Source: Pleurotus djamor | Lineage: Eukaryota; Basidiomycota; Agaricomycetes; Agaricales; Pleurotaceae | NCBI GenBank assembly: GCA_029747585.1 | Contig: JAPEVF010000188.1 | Location: forward strand, 1-64,000 | DNA length: 64,000 nt | Reading direction: 5' to 3' | In this document: positions 10,604-23,635 of the stretch, piece by piece | Layout of the letters: each line of letters begins with the position of its first letter | How positions within the stretch are numbered: position 1 is the stretch's first letter | The notes under the pieces: generated by a model | Told to the model about the DNA's origin: nothing | The model's input: the letters and a program-made list of their open reading frames with translations, nothing else | The model's database searches: none | Program-made: the position numbers and the translations under genes

Positions 10604-11499
10604 GGCGTACGATGATGATGGTGCAATTCAAGGACCCTGCGGGTCCGTGGTCCGTGGTAACATATCAAGAGGGGTAACAGGGTCACAGGGGCTTGTCTTT
10701 CGTTTCCATGTCGCTCTGGCCTCCGACTCAACTATAACGAAGGAGGGGCCATATGAGTATGGCAGTACCTAATACTGCCATGAATACGCGATAATAGACA
10801 ATAAACCATTGATAGCGATCAATACAAGAGATGTGCGACTACTCGATGCACATTTGGGTGCGATGATAGGAGAGTTGACCAAGTGATATCGCTCTACTAG
10901 TTACAATGGTCGTCATCCACATGTGAGAAAGTTTCCGACGGAGGTGTCGCACGATTCAAGACAACGTTGACGCGCGGTGCGCCATGTACTATGTATGTAG
11001 TCTAAGTGTTGTCCTGTTTCTTCTTGAAAATCGAGCATTAACAATTGACGACCTCTCAAAATACTCCCTTGTATCCGAATACCAGCGGGGACGGCCCTAG
11101 GTTATAGCTCGAGGCAAGTGCTTCTGCCACGCCCGTCCTTGACGGTGACCTCTTCTCGGCAATCGTTCAACGTGCGTCGCTTGGATCAATAGGTCAACGT
11201 TTCAAAATTCCAACCTTTGGCGATGTATACCGTGTCCCAGCCCCCGTGCTCGATGTTGCCTCAGATGGTATCTCGTACACCTTTACAACTTCAGACTCCA
11301 AGCTACCCACTTGTGGGTTTCTTTCGTGCCTCATGCAGTCCTTCTGGCGCTTTTCAATTATGCTCGGAGAAGCTCATATGCTTCTTACAACTGCCTCGTT
11401 ATCGGGTTGCCGCCGCCGAAAGATTCTCCAGGGGTGCAGACAGTTCATATTTAAGCCGGCCTCAAGCTCAAGCGTTGCCTCCCTTTGCTCTGCGTCAAA
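10604..11499. other. Divergent promoter region of the DUF726 fragment and P450 A
   Basis: About 0.9 kb without a credible gene between divergent starts. It contains TCAACGTTTCAA near 11191, a word also found in AACGTT-rich tracts at 45.2 and 59.3 kb, and an AT-rich ATATTTAAG about 50 bp before the P450 start. Confidence 0.5.
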
Positions 11500-13823
11500 A
11501 TGGTTCTGCTAACTGAGGCACAAATCCCTATCCTTGGAGGCTTTGTGAGTGCTTTTGGCCCTCCGAGCCCTCCCACTTTGATTCTGACCTTTTCTTGTGT
11601 AGTGTTGTTATCTATTCTTCAAGCGGTTTGAGCCTACGCACTCACTGGTCCATCTGTTTTCTTTCGTTGGTGTCCCAGTCGCCTGGTCTTTCCTGGTCAT
11701 CAACCCTTCTCAGCGACTATCTTCTACGGCGCTTCGTACCATCGGTTATTATCTTGGCACAATCATAATATCTGTCCTTTCGTATCGTCTCTCACCATAT
11801 CACCCTCTCGCAAAGTATCCTGGCCCCCTTTTGTATAAAGCGACGAGGTGGTGGTCAGCGCTAATCAGCCTTTCGGGAAAGCAACATCTCCGGTATGAAG
11901 AGCTGCACAGATACTACGGAAATGTCGTGAGAGTTGGTGCGATTCTCTTGTGTCCAGCTCATGTATACGCCACTCAACAAATACGCGTGTACCCTATATC
12001 AGGACCCAACGAACTATCCATTACTGATCCCCAAGCTATCAACCCTCTTATGGGTGCATCAGAGCTCCCCAAGGGACCGAGTGAGTTCTACATGGCAACC
12101 TATTACCCTTTTGTAACGATATGCTTTGCGAAGGTTGGAAAGGCCGTCAAGCGGGTCAGAAAGCCTATAGCTTGCTCGGGGTGCAAACTGTAGAAGAGCA
12201 CTCGAGGAGACGGAAACCTTGGAACAGAGCCTTCAGCACATCAGCCATAAAGGACTACGAAATCGCTCTAGCTAAGAGAGTACGGCAACTCGCGAGCGCC
12301 TTGTCAAAGCAACAGGGCAGTATTGACCTCTCGTTATGGATCAATTACTTTGCGTGAGCGACATCATTCTAGCTTCCGTGTTAGTATGTTTCTTACACAA
12401 GCCCTTCAATCAACCTCAGGTATGACTTTATGAGTGATATGGGGTATGTTTTGTCTTATTCTCTTTTCGTCTCTCACAAACATTTTGTGGTTGTGCAGCT
12501 TTGGCGGGGGATTTGAAATGATGCGGGACGGTGACCCAGACGGGCTACTAAAGCTCATCACCGGCAGCCTTCCGTAAGCTTGTTGTCTTTCATGATTGAA
12601 TGTTCATTGACGAATAGTAAAATGTGCAGTACGAGCCTCTTCTTAGGGCATCTCCCGTGGATATCAACCTACTACTCCCTCCTTCCATTCACCAAAAGCC
12701 TTCAAGCCTTTCGACAGTTTGCTGCGCGGATGGCAATACTGCGAAGGGGTGCAGGTCCTACAACAAAGGATATATTCTACTATCTGGTAGGTGATCATCG
12801 ACTAGCACTCGACGAAGCTGGGACTGCTTGAACCCTCGCTGACCTCGATTGAAATGCATCATTAGAATAATGAGGACGGTCATGACGAAGTGTCACCTTC
12901 CATAGCCGAAGTTATCTCTGCTGGTGCACTCGTAATTATCGCTGGTTCGGATACCATAGCGACAACGCTCTCGAACGTTTTCTACTTCCTCGCGTCCCAA
13001 CCCCGAACATACGAGCGTCTCCTTGAAGAAATAGAGCAATTCTTCCCTCAAGGGGAGGATTGCCTCAACCCAGCTGTACATGTCAAGATGCCTTACTTGA
13101 ACGCCGTCATGTACGTTATTGTCCCGCTACTCTAATATGAAACGATCTGACTAATAAAATGTCTTAGAAATGAAGCACTGCGTCTATATCCTGCGTTGCC
13201 AAGTGGTAGTCAACGGATCAATCCATCTACGTCCAAGCCGCGACTAGTTGGAAAGTAGTGAGGGCCCTTCCTATCTAGGCATACACTCAGCACTGACCCT
13301 TGCCAATCCGGAATAGTGAAATACCTCCTGGAACGAGCGTCATCATGCCTTCCTATGTCATGCATCGCGATCCTCTTCGATTCTCTCCGTCACCTGATGA
13401 CTTCTTACCCGAGCGATGGCTTCCTCAGGAAATGCAAGTCAAGCTTGAGCCTGAGATTTATGGTCAAGTTGATTCCATGGATAACGGCCATATTCGCCAC
13501 GATACCTTGGGCTTCATACCGTTCTCATATGGACCCTCGAACTGCGCAGGCAAGAGTTTGGCGTATCAGGTGAGTAAACTCAGAATTAACCTGCATCCTT
13601 GCTGCATCCTCACACGGCGACAAACTCACCGTTATTTGTATCCATGAAGGAGATGCGCATGGTACTCTGTCTCCTGTTGAGAACATTCCAAATCAAGTTT
13701 TCCCCCGAACATGAAGAAGAAAACGCTGCGTGGACTGAAAAATTGCGTGACGCGTCTATTCTGATGAGAGGACGCTTGATGATGGATTTGACAGTGCGAG
13801 AAGGCGCCTCCCTTCAAGGCTAG
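11500..13823 (+). CDS. Cytochrome P450 monooxygenase A
   Basis: Eleven exons join in frame to 563 residues: 11500-11544, 11603-11936, 12003-12080, 12134-12353, 12420-12443, 12499-12573, 12630-12786, 12866-13110, 13168-13254, 13317-13569, 13650-13823. A hydrophobic N-terminus suggests an ER anchor and is followed by the proline hinge YPGPLLYKATRWW. Diagnostic motifs are the I-helix AGSDTIATT, the ExxR helix NEALRLYP, the PERW motif and the heme loop FSYGPSNCAGK with the cysteine ligand. All are intact, so it should be active. The substrate cannot be told from sequence. The nearest genes are the DUF726 fragment and an F-box gene, not pathway partners. Confidence 0.92.
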
Positions 13824-14245
13824 TCGTGACGCGTGACAACTCAAACCATTTGTCCCAGTTCTGCCCCATCTATGTACCATACCGTACGACATGCTCTATA
13901 AAGTTTGCATCGCACTACTTGCCATCCCAGAAATCCAACGCATCGCCTCCAGCTTCTAAGCTTTGCTTCCAAGTGACAACACGGACGTATGGACTGTATG
14001 GGGTGGCAGCGTGCGACTCGTCATGACGGTTCATACCATGGAGCTTCGGAGTTCGGTTGTCAAAGACTAGTAAGAGATGAAAGTGGGAATATGATTTGAG
14101 ACAGTTCTAAGCATCGAAAACGGGTAAATTGGGAGTTTGGGGACTAAATTGAGCAAAAATTGAGGTTGGCAGAGAGTGTTGCACTGAAAGTACAAAAATG
14201 AACAAATGTGCTGTAAGTATCGTTCAACATTCATGAATGTAATCA
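13824..14245. other. Intergenic, convergent 3' ends
   Basis: Spacer between P450 A (+) and F-box gene 1 (-); no gene or structured repeat seen. Confidence 0.6.
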
Positions 14246-16555
14246 CTAGACCCGTAGACGTGTAACTTCAACGTACTCCTTCAAACAGTCGAGGGAAGCT
14301 TGCTCAACAGAGTCATCCTTGACCACAAACCTGTCAATGGGCAGCCCAATATCTCGTCTCCTCTTGAATAAATTCTTCCAACTGTCGGTCATCTCGACTC
14401 GGTTGCTACCTTCCCCTTCAATCCAACAGCCGGGCCCGGTAGTGATGGTTCGAAGCCTTGGATTGCTGTAAGACGAGTTAGCTTCATCTGAGAGTGCCTG
14501 CCACAGGATTTGGGGGATGAACTGCGCGTTGCCGTCGATGGTCAGTTCTGTAATGTCGGAATATAGACAGATGAGAGGTGACCATTGGGATGCCAGTGCA
14601 GATGAATGAACGCCTGTGATTGATAGCTTGTTGATGATCTGTGGCGGAACCCTTGAGACAAGACTCACGAAACCTTGTATTGAGGACACGAGGAAGGGAA
14701 GGGATAATTTCAACAAGGACTCATTCGGATGTTTCGTCAGCGAGCTCACTGCCAAAGTAAAAGCACCCTCAGTTTCAGAGACAATAATGGACATTTCATT
14801 GAGAGCGGGGTGAGGAGCTGAGCAGATTTGAGTGACTAGTCTCTCAAAGCGCGAGAAATCAACAGTGTGGTCCTGACAGGCGGAGGCACTGGGGTATTCC
14901 GCCCTGACGGAAGTTAAGACAGGCAGTGAGAGGTATTCGAATATCTTTGCTTCAGCGATGGAATCCGACTTGATCGTGATCGTGGCAAGCTCGTCTACCT
15001 GGAGGGGCAAAGGTCCCGCAACTTCTGTGGGGTCAACCGATGATACAGTGTCAAGCATAATAGCATTGATCATTGGTGCATTTCGAAGAAATTGGACGAT
15101 CCAATTCAGCGACAATGTTTTGGCAGGCATTTCGCGAACAAGGAGTTTGTATAATGATGGAAAGAAGGGTATGTCGGCGACGTCGGCGGGAATCAAGACT
15201 TTGTCAAGGACCAAGGCAGCGAGTGACATGAAGGAAGATGAACATCCTTTCCATGCATTAACCGGGATTTCTAACAGTTGACATCTAAACACAATGGGAG
15301 GTGGGTCAAGATCCACGCAAAATGCGAGCATGGGTGTAGCAGTCCAGGGCAGTTTAGAGAGAAGCTGCACATACAGCTGCATCTCCGATGCGACCAGAGG
15401 AAATATCAATCGCAGAGGAGGTGGCGGGACTGGATTCCATTGTGGGAATAGCCCAAGCATGAGTTGGTTGGAGTTATCCATCACCAGAGTCAGTAATTCG
15501 GGAGATTTCAACGCCGATCCAGACGCAATTTCGCAAAGAACCTTCTCAAGGCTAGAGAAACCGATTGATGCATTCTGAAGGGATGAATAATCCAATTCGA
15601 TAGTCGTGGTACTCGGGAGCTTAAGGTGCTCCAGTAGTTTTGAGCCTAGGAGGGTATGCGAAGCGACGTATAAACGTCGTAATTTTGACAAAGGTATCAT
15701 CAGAGGTTCTGAGGATGTTATTGAATTACCGGAGGATATCCACTCGAGTTCGATTTCTTCAATATTCTCTGTGTGGCGGAGAAACTGGATAATCCATTCC
15801 AATGATAGCCCATTGAATGAATCGGGGTTGTAGTCAACGATGAGTGTGGTTAATGACGGAAGATTAGGCATGTCGTCAAGGGGGAATATAACCTGAGATA
15901 GCTCCAAGCAGCGAAAGTGGGTGAAGTCGGAATTTGATGACCAAATTGAGGTTGGTAATGAGAAATGCACGTTTCCAATTGATTGTAGTTTGAGAGTATG
16001 GAGGAGTAACTCAAAGCTCTCCATATGGGAGATCACTTCGCTTTGAAGGTACCCGTCATCAGGCGAGCTGGACATGGACATGGTGATGCGCCGTACTCGA
16101 CGGCCTTCGCGCAGAAGCGCATCAGTCGCTTCCCAAAAGGCCTCTGTCCCCTCTAGTTGATGGAAAGGAAATTCCAGAGTCAACGGCAATGTCTTTGAAC
16201 ATTCGATCATTGTCGAAACGAAAGGCGAATCGATCAAAGATATTGTCGACCAGAACGACGGAGTACCCAGGACGATATCGCGCCATCGTTGGCAGATATG
16301 GAGAAGGGGCAACCAGGCCCCTTTCGCGGTCATTTCGAGTCTGTTCTCGATGAATATGAGGGCGAGGATCTCGCCTGGGAGTCGATTGATGGCGCTGAGG
16401 AGGTTTCGCTGGTACTTGAGTGATTGGATCGCNACTTCATGCTGCGCGATCTCATCGTCGATGGTTTTCTGACCAACGTAATCGGTAAAAATAGGCTGAT
16501 CGTGCACGGGTCAGTGGCATCGACAGAGATCAACACTTTGAGGGATAGCTACCAT
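14246..16555 (-). pseudogene. F-box/LRR protein 1, start region broken
   Basis: One long open frame (16507 to the stop at 14246-14248, about 750 residues) begins with a coiled segment, then an F-box (RLPGEILALIFIE, then LLHICQRWRDIVLG and FWSTISLID), followed by repeated leucine-rich stretches. Such proteins usually serve as SCF ubiquitin-ligase receptors. The frame has no ATG at its start. By alignment to the paralogue at 20256, the homologous ATG is at 16553-16555, but an in-frame TGA (16511-16513) follows after 14 codons. The next in-frame ATG lies inside the F-box. Either this is a pseudogene, it uses a non-AUG start, or the sequence is wrong; an N at 16432 shows local quality problems. 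Confidence 0.7.
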
Positions 16556-16833
16556 GGTGCCAGGAAGGAAAGCGTCGTTGATCGTGCGAACACAATGCGG
16601 GTTTTGCANGTTGGATTATCTGTGTGGGTCCACACTAGTGCGGCCGAGGGAGGTCATGATCAGCACATTTCAGACGATTCCATGCGGTTCAGAACATGTC
16701 AAATGTGACACCTTGAGGCATCTGGCTGGCTCCAGAGAGGTGGTNAGGTAATAATACGAACTGTTTTTAATTGCGTTATGTTCATGTCAATTATTGGCTA
16801 CAACCCTCCTGAACTACGACCTCGTAGGATGTA

Positions 16834-19139
16834 TTAATTCGCCGTAAGGTTGCGAACATACTCGACGAGAGCCCTGTTGAACGATATGAGTNGCCCAGCC
16901 TCGAGAAACGGACAAACGAGCGCACCTAACGGGACGACCTGACATGCCCTTACCCATGTAAGGAGTTTCGCGAGTATAGTCCATGGTACCAGCAATATCA
17001 ATATGGGCCCACTTGATCGGCGCAGCACCATCCTTGGCTTCGAGACCGTCGACGAAGGCCTTCAAGAACAAGGCNGCGGTAATGCTGCCAGCTGGACGAC
17101 CGCCAGTCTATNACGGGGAGAATTAGCTGGGCAAGACTATACCTTTGAGGATAGGGGGTACTCACATTTTGGAGGTCGGCGTTGGATGAGTAGATTTGTG
17201 GGCCGTAGTCCTCATCGAGAGGCATGCGCCAGAAGCGGTCGTACTCGGTCTCACCGGCAACGCGGAGTTTTTCGAAGAGTTCGTCGGAGGTCTAAGGAAA
17301 AGTCAGTGTTTCGTTTGGCAAGGAAAATGTCCATAGATACTTACGGAGAAGACACCAGAGTATACCTCTCCCAGAGCAATCATCATGGCACTGGAAAATG
17401 TTAGGAAACGGATANAANACGAATATAAGCACCTACCCAGTGAGGGTGGCGACATCGATGAGTGTGTGNGGTTTGTAGGTGGAAGACATGTAGTAGATAG
17501 CATCCTGTTCTAGGTCAGCCCGGCTNAACTCGATGTATANGGGAAAAGTGCGTACGGAGAGGACAAGGCGACCCTCAGCATCCGTGTTGTCCACTTCAAC
17601 GGTCTTTCCGTTCATGGCGTAGACACTGATCGAGAGTNAGAAGNGGATNTATAANAANATAGAAANGNCCTACATGTCACCAGGCTTAGTGGCACTGGGN
17701 CCAGGCATGTTTTCTGCGATAAANATGAGTGAAGGATAGGTACGAGCGGAAATGCGCGACTAACCAGTCAGAGGGGTAGCGACCTTCAGGTTGATGCTAA
17801 CAAAGTTGAGATCAAAGGTTAAGTTACGAGGAATGGGTACATACGGGAGTTGAAGCTTCGCAATGGCAAGNGCAGCCGAAACNACGGTGGCAGCNCCNCC
17901 CATATCAGCACGCATTTCTTTCATGCCCTAGGNACGTTGTGNGTATNNNNGNNGGTAGANANANGNAGAATGNNNTAACNNACAGCNCCAGGCTTCAAGC
18001 TGATTCCTCCGGAGTCAAAAGTGATACCCTTGCCAACGAAAGCAAGTGGNTGTTCATCCTTGCTCGCAGCACCATTGTAGTGACTAGNNAGACATGAGCG
18101 TGATCCTAGATGAGCAGCATAGGACAAATCTTACATTTCCAGGAACTTGGCTGGTTCTGAGGTGCCGTGGGTNACAGACAGGAAGGTTCGCTTCGGGATC
18201 GTCAATAAACGAAGATCATGGAATACGANGTTCTTCTCACCATTCCCTTCTCCTCNGCCCAAGCTANNNNCACAATGTAAGTAGAGGTAAACGAACCGTA
18301 GNCCGTGAAGCGTACCCTCATCCCGGACAAAGATCTCNACATTGGGAATNCCTGCGAACTCNGCTTTGACGCGTTCACANAAAGCCTAGGCAATGTAAGC
18401 GAGGGTCAACGAAACAGACTAGAGAACTGACCGTTGGTGTGATCATGTTCGCGGGGAGTTCCATGAGCTACCATTCCTCATGAGATACTTGGACACGAGT
18501 GCGANGCAAGTTCTACGTACCGTGCGCGCCAAGTTNTGTGCTTTCGCGTACTCCACACCTCTGTCCCATTCGGGNGAGGGTTCATGGGGAGCGAATGTGA
18601 TTTTNTCGGGAATTGGTTCCGTGAGGTTCGGGTTGAAACGCGACGGGGGAGAGGTCTTGAGGGTGAAGTTGTACTGAGCGAGGTGAGCGGCAACAGCTTT
18701 TGGTATTGNTTAGCACGACAACTNCGNGGGGACATTCGAAAGTCTACTTACCTGCAGCGTGGGGGTCCAGGGATGCTTCCACGGTGACATCNTTCACGCC
18801 ATCGAGGTCTCGGAGGGTCTTGACGGCCTTTCCGACAGACTTGCGGACCAGNTCTCGGCGCTCGTCGCCCTTTTTCGCTGTGAAGTCCTCACCGAGGGAA
18901 GACAAAGNCGTGACCTTGGTAGCNGGGGTNTCGTAGAACACTCTAGCGGTTCCCACTTTAGGTACTTTGTCGCCGTGTGGGACTGTAGACCATAGTTTGG
19001 CGGCGTCGATGTCGCTGATGCTCGACTGGGATGCTCCCTGTGCGTCGAACGGAATAACGTAGGCTGAGGAAGACATATTTCGATGGNGTCGGTAAGAGAG
19101 TCGATAAGACCTCGCGAGAAGAGATGCTCTAGATAACAT
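16834..19139 (-). CDS. Leucyl aminopeptidase (peptidase family M17)
   Basis: A multi-exon M17 metallo-aminopeptidase; the family are di-metal hexameric enzymes that remove N-terminal residues from peptides. The two metal-binding signatures are seen: FVGKGITFDSGGISLKP (about 18000-18050) and NTDAEGRL (about 17570-17600), followed by TLIDVATLTGAM and the C-terminal block WAHIDIAGTMDYTRE. The last intron (16878-16928 region) joins GMSGRPVR to ALVEYVRNLTAN before the TAA at 16834-16836. The ATG at 19139 gives an Arg/Leu-rich presequence (MLSRASLLARSYR) that could target mitochondria; an alternative start, MSSSAYVIPF, is 21 codons downstream. More than fifty N bases prevent exact exon calls. It sits between the two inverted F-box genes. 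Confidence 0.9.
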
Positions 19140-20255
19140 ACCCAGGACCCCTCAACTGAGCATGTGCAGCCACAAAGCGTGATTTGTCCGGGCCACAAGT
19201 GATGTTAACCTTAACCCCAGCGCAAATTTCCTTTTTAAACACGAGCAGGGGCCATAAAGGGGCGTTGAATCCNNANNNNNNTCCATTCCCACTGTTTGGG
19301 CACTAATGCTGTGAAACGCGGCTAAAGTTACATCAAGATGAAGCTCACGAAGCTGAAGGTGTGTGGAGGGCAGCACCATGAGGCGTATCAACATAGAAGA
19401 CGGATCTCATGTGCAATTTGTGGGCGCCATGAGGAGTCTCGTGAGGCGGGAGCGCTTCATCGAAGTAGGAGTGTGATGGTTTATTCATAAGGGCGCATGT
19501 CTTATTGAAGTCTGTGGCTCATCTATCCTGCTTCTGACAGCCAAGGCCATCCTTGCGGTCTTGCTTAGTCGGTGACGGTGGGCCGGTAGGTATATCGCTG
19601 GCGAGCGACGATGTACCAGCTACGCCGCAGACAGCTTTCCCCGTACTCGGGGCGCTTATTTAAAGCTCAAAGAGCTGCTGGGCCTGGAATAGGTAATTCT
19701 CTCGAAAGCAGGATGAACTCCTGCAAAGTTCAAGTCGCCTTGACGGAAACTGCGTAAAGATTGCTCTATGTGGCATTCCGAATTTTATTCAGCTGCGAGT
19801 ATATACTAGTAGAGCTGAAGTAGCAAAGAGAGACAGTCTGGAGCAGAGGCTGAACTGTGGATTGCAACCGCACTCCTGATACTGTGTGGTTTTGTTTATA
19901 AAACTACCCATAAGGGAAAATAAGGGTTTCTCCTATCTTTTCCTAACCCCTCACTTCGGCAATCGCCATCTGAATTCTTGGCGCCGGTGTTGTTGCTTGG
20001 GTTCTGGCATGGGTACCTCGAGAAACGGACCTCGGAATGGAAGAAGTCAAAGAATAAAAGTTTCAGAGTGCAGCAGCTCGGGGAAACTTGAGAGGGTATC
20101 CATCACAAGACTCGACGCTGATGACCAATGGATTCATGATCATTGGACGAGAGACAAGAAAGACCAATGGTCTCTCTCCGCAGGCAATAGAAAGTCCACG
20201 GTCCAGACCGTTTTTAATTCGCACGATGGTTGGCGCGTTTTTGCCAACCTCCACT
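19140..20255. other. Divergent intergenic region, no gene seen
   Basis: About 1.1 kb between the aminopeptidase start (-) and F-box gene 2 (+). It contains an N run near 19273-19281 and a T/A-rich stretch near 19795. No spliceable gene or RNA was recognised. Confidence 0.5.
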
Positions 20256-22644
20256 ATGGTAGTTATTCTTTCAAACGAAATGATTCATTCCAATAGCTCT
20301 GACGCATGCACGAACCAGCATATTTATACTGACCTTGCTGGTCAGAAAACCATCGACGAAAAAATCGCGCAACATGAAGCCGAGATTTGTTGTCTGAAAC
20401 GCCAGAGGAATCGCCTCAGCGCTATCAACCACCTCCCCGACGAAGTTCTCGCTCTCATATTCATAGAGATTAAAGCTGATTCTGCTGAAATGACGACGAA
20501 AGGGGCCTGGTTGATCCTTCTCCGTATCTGCCAACGCTGGCGCGATATTGTCATAGGCACTGCTCCGTTTTGGTCGACCATATCTTTGATCGATTCCCCT
20601 CTTATTTCAACCATGATTGAACGCTCGAAGAAAATGCCCTTGACTCTCCACTTTCCCTTGCACCAGCTGAGGGAGACGCCGAGCTTCTGGGACGCGACAG
20701 ACGCGCTTCTGCACGAAGGCAGCCGAATACGGGAGATGTCCATGTCCATGTCCAACTCGGCTCACGACAGACTCCTTCAACGCGACGTGATCTCACGCAT
20801 GAGTAACGTCGAGTCACTCCTGCTGTATACTTTCAGACTCCAATCAACTAAAGAAGATACACCGTGCTCGCTACCAACCTCAATCTGGTCGCCGAATTCT
20901 CGCTTCACCCATTTTCGCTGCTTAGAACTGTCACAAGTCTTGTTCCCACTCACAGATATGCCTAGTCTTCAATTTTTAACTACTCTGATTATTAGCTGTA
21001 GCCCTAAGCTATCCGGGCTATCGCTTTCATGGATCACTCAGTTTCTCCGTCACACAGAAAACCTTGAAGACATCAACCTCCATTGGATATCCAACGAGGA
21101 TCTCGTAGCGTCTCCGGACCCTGTACCGATCAGCTTGACGAAGCTACGCAGGATCTACGTCTCGTCGCTTGCACTCTCGGGGTCGAAGCTATTCGATTAC
21201 CTTGAGATTCCGAGTAGTGCATCCATCAAATCCGACTATCCATACTATCAAACCGCCGCATCAATCGATCTCTCGAGCCTTGAGAAACTTATCTGCGAGT
21301 GGGCTTTAGGATCCGAGGCTCCTCCCATCAAAAGGGTAAACCTTATAGTAGATAGCGATGCCGACCTTTCGTTGATGCTATACACACACCGGGACGCACC
21401 CCTTTCCTTGCCGCCACCTTTTCTCAACTTATCCATCCATCTGAACACCTCAGTGGTGCCTTTATATGTGCAAATTCTACGTCCGTTACCATGGGCTGCC
21501 ATTCCTTGCCTCCAAATTAGCGGCGTGGGTCCCAGCCCATCCCCCACGGCGTCTCAACTTTTCCAAGTCCCTTTCGATGCCTGGAAAAAATCATCCTTCG
21601 TATCTGTCACTTGCTTGATTCTGGTAGGAGTTTTGATACCCCCGGACGTACCACTATTTCCGTCCTTGACGATACTAAAGGTCAGCAAAGCGCCTTCCAA
21701 CACGCTGACACTTGGTTGGATCGTCCAATTCCTCCGCAGTTCACCAAACATTGAGGAAGCTCACCTGGATACCATATCGTCGGCTAGCCCCGTAGACGGA
21801 GTCACGGTCATGGGTCCTCTGCCCGTGCATCTGGAGAAGCTCGCCTATCTCTCCATCAAGTCAGTTTCCGTTTCTGAATCCAAACTGTTTGAATACATCA
21901 CACTCCCTACCTCGGCTTACGTCGAGGCGACCTATCCCAATGCCTTAGCATGCCCGGACCAACCTGTTGAATTCTCAAGCTTTGAGGCCTTGGTCACCCA
22001 CATGTGCTTGGGACCGCACGCTTCTCTTCTCGATGATATGTCTCTCACCGTATGTAAGACACACGGTAGCTTCATCTTGGTCGTGTGCGCATTGAACGAC
22101 CAAGAGGCCGACGCTCCCTTTTTGGAATTGGCACTTCCCTTCGTCATGTCTTCGATGCAAAACTACCTTGACCTCATCTCAAGGATCCCACCCGCACTCA
22201 TCGAAACCCTTTCCATTTCCGACATCCATTCATCTGATCTGGTCTCCCAGTGGTCGCCTCTCATTCGCGCTTCACATCGACGGAAACATGGAGTATAGTT
22301 TGGAAGTCCTATCGCAGGCACCCTCAGACGATTCGAATTCGCCTTGTAACAATCCAAAGCTCCGAACCATCACAACCTACAGTGCTTGTTGGGCTGGAGG
22401 AGAAGGCGGTGCCCGAGCAGAGATGATTGACCGTTGGAAGTATTTGTTCAAGATGAGAAGAGATATCGGGCTGCCGATCGACAAGTTTGTGGTGAACCAT
22501 GACGGCTCCTTTGACCCTGCCTCACTAGCTGGCTTGAAGGAGTATGTTGAAGTTGAATGCTCTAGGGAGGTGGTGAACGCGGGAAAAGCAACCGAGTCGG
22601 GAGACGCAACATCAACAACAATACCCTGTACATGTGATCTGTAG
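20256..22644 (+). pseudogene. F-box/LRR protein 2, frameshifted near its 3' end
   Basis: This paralogue of F-box gene 1 is in opposite orientation. The N-terminus shares the coiled segment (GQKTIDEKIAQHEAEI) and F-box (HLPDEVLALIFIE, LLRICQRWRDIVIG, FWSTISLID), and leucine-rich stretches follow to WSPLI. There the frame breaks: between CTCAT and CATCGACGG this gene has 10 nt where gene 1 has 30, a net 20-nt loss near 22265-22275. The main frame stops at 22298. The conserved C-terminus (NPKLRTITT, RRDIGLPIDKFVV, LKEYVEV) continues in another frame to 22644. ATG 20256 matches the homologous start in gene 1; the frame is also open upstream to an ATG at 20088. A C-terminally shortened but functional F-box protein cannot be excluded. 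Confidence 0.75.
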
Positions 22645-23035
22645 TCTTTGACCACCCCTTGAATACAGTCACCATTACATGCCCGCAATTCCCACTTAAG
22701 AGCAACAGGCCACTGAAAATACAGTTAACCCAGGAGCCAAACTATCGAACAGTCGTGAGGTCTCAGAGAATCATATTTCCAACGCGAAATGAAACAGAAC
22801 ATGTGCGCATGTGTTTTGAACTACTTTGCTCTAGTTGAATAGAGCTTTACAAAAACTGATACAGTCGGCTTTAACGAACGTTGAACAACATCAAGCTACA
22901 CAACAGTGCGATAGCAGCTAGAGTCGGGACGTGCAAAGTTCTTGTCACTACGCCCGAGCTCTGGCCCGAACCTATCCAGGGTATCAAAAGCACCGTTAGT
23001 TTTGCCTACGAGAGAATGGGCGGCGTTGACTTACT
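22645..23035. other. Intergenic, convergent 3' ends
   Basis: Spacer between F-box gene 2 (+) and the small secreted protein gene (-); nothing else recognised. Confidence 0.6.
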
Positions 23036-23554
23036 TCAATAGGCAGGATAATCCGCAAGGGCGGCAAAGTCTTTCTTGGTGTACAAAGCGACGACATTGT
23101 CCGCTTCACCAAGGGGGACCTTGATAGACTTCTCGACGCCTGCAGCGTCCTTGTAGTTGAATCCAGAAGGGCCGCAAGTCGAATTATCGGCGGCAGCGCG
23201 AACGGGAAGGCCACGGCGACTTCCTTGAGGAGAGTGAAACCAGTTCATGTGTGTGGCACGAGCTCCTCCACCGTTCCAGCACCTATCGCCAGGGCCAAAG
23301 ACGGCGAATAGGAAATTGGCACAGGTGCTACCGGTGTATCCCTGTCCTTGTGTCCCAGCGGGGAGACCAAGGAATTGAACAGAGAAGCCGAATCCGGTGG
23401 GGAGAGAGCAACAGACGTTGCCTCCATCGTCGCAGAAGAAGTTGGGGCCGCTGCAGGCGACGGTAGAGGAGAACCCGGCATAGCGCAAAGCACTAGCCAT
23501 GGGGCTGAGGGCGACAGCGAGAAGAGCCACTGGTTTAGCGAAGTTGAGGAACAT
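23036..23554 (-). CDS. Cysteine-rich small secreted protein
   Basis: A single-exon gene of 172 residues. The N-terminus is a clear signal peptide: a hydrophobic core (VALLAVALSPMA) ending in ASA, with likely cleavage before LRYAGF. The mature part has seven cysteines (residues 34, 41, 48, 49, 78, 92, 127), including a CC pair, and many glycines (PTGFGFSVQF, WNGGGARA). It matches the general type of agaricomycete small secreted proteins of unknown function. The ATG at 23554 follows a TATA-like element by about 80 bp, which supports a strong, regulated promoter. No enzymatic motif is visible. Confidence 0.85.
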   Translation of the reverse strand: MFLNFAKPVALLAVALSPMASALRYAGFSSTVACSGPNFFCDDGGNVCCSLPTGFGFSVQFLGLPAGTQGQGYTGSTCANFLFAVFGPGDRCWNGGGARATHMNWFHSPQGSRRGLPVRAAADNSTCGPSGFNYKDAAGVEKSIKVPLGEADNVVALYTKKDFAALADYPAY

Positions 23555-23635
23555 TGTTGGCTTGTTGGGAGCTCTCTGAGGGCGAATAGACTCGATGTGT
23601 CTGTTGCTGAAGAGATTGCAAGCAGAATGACCAGC

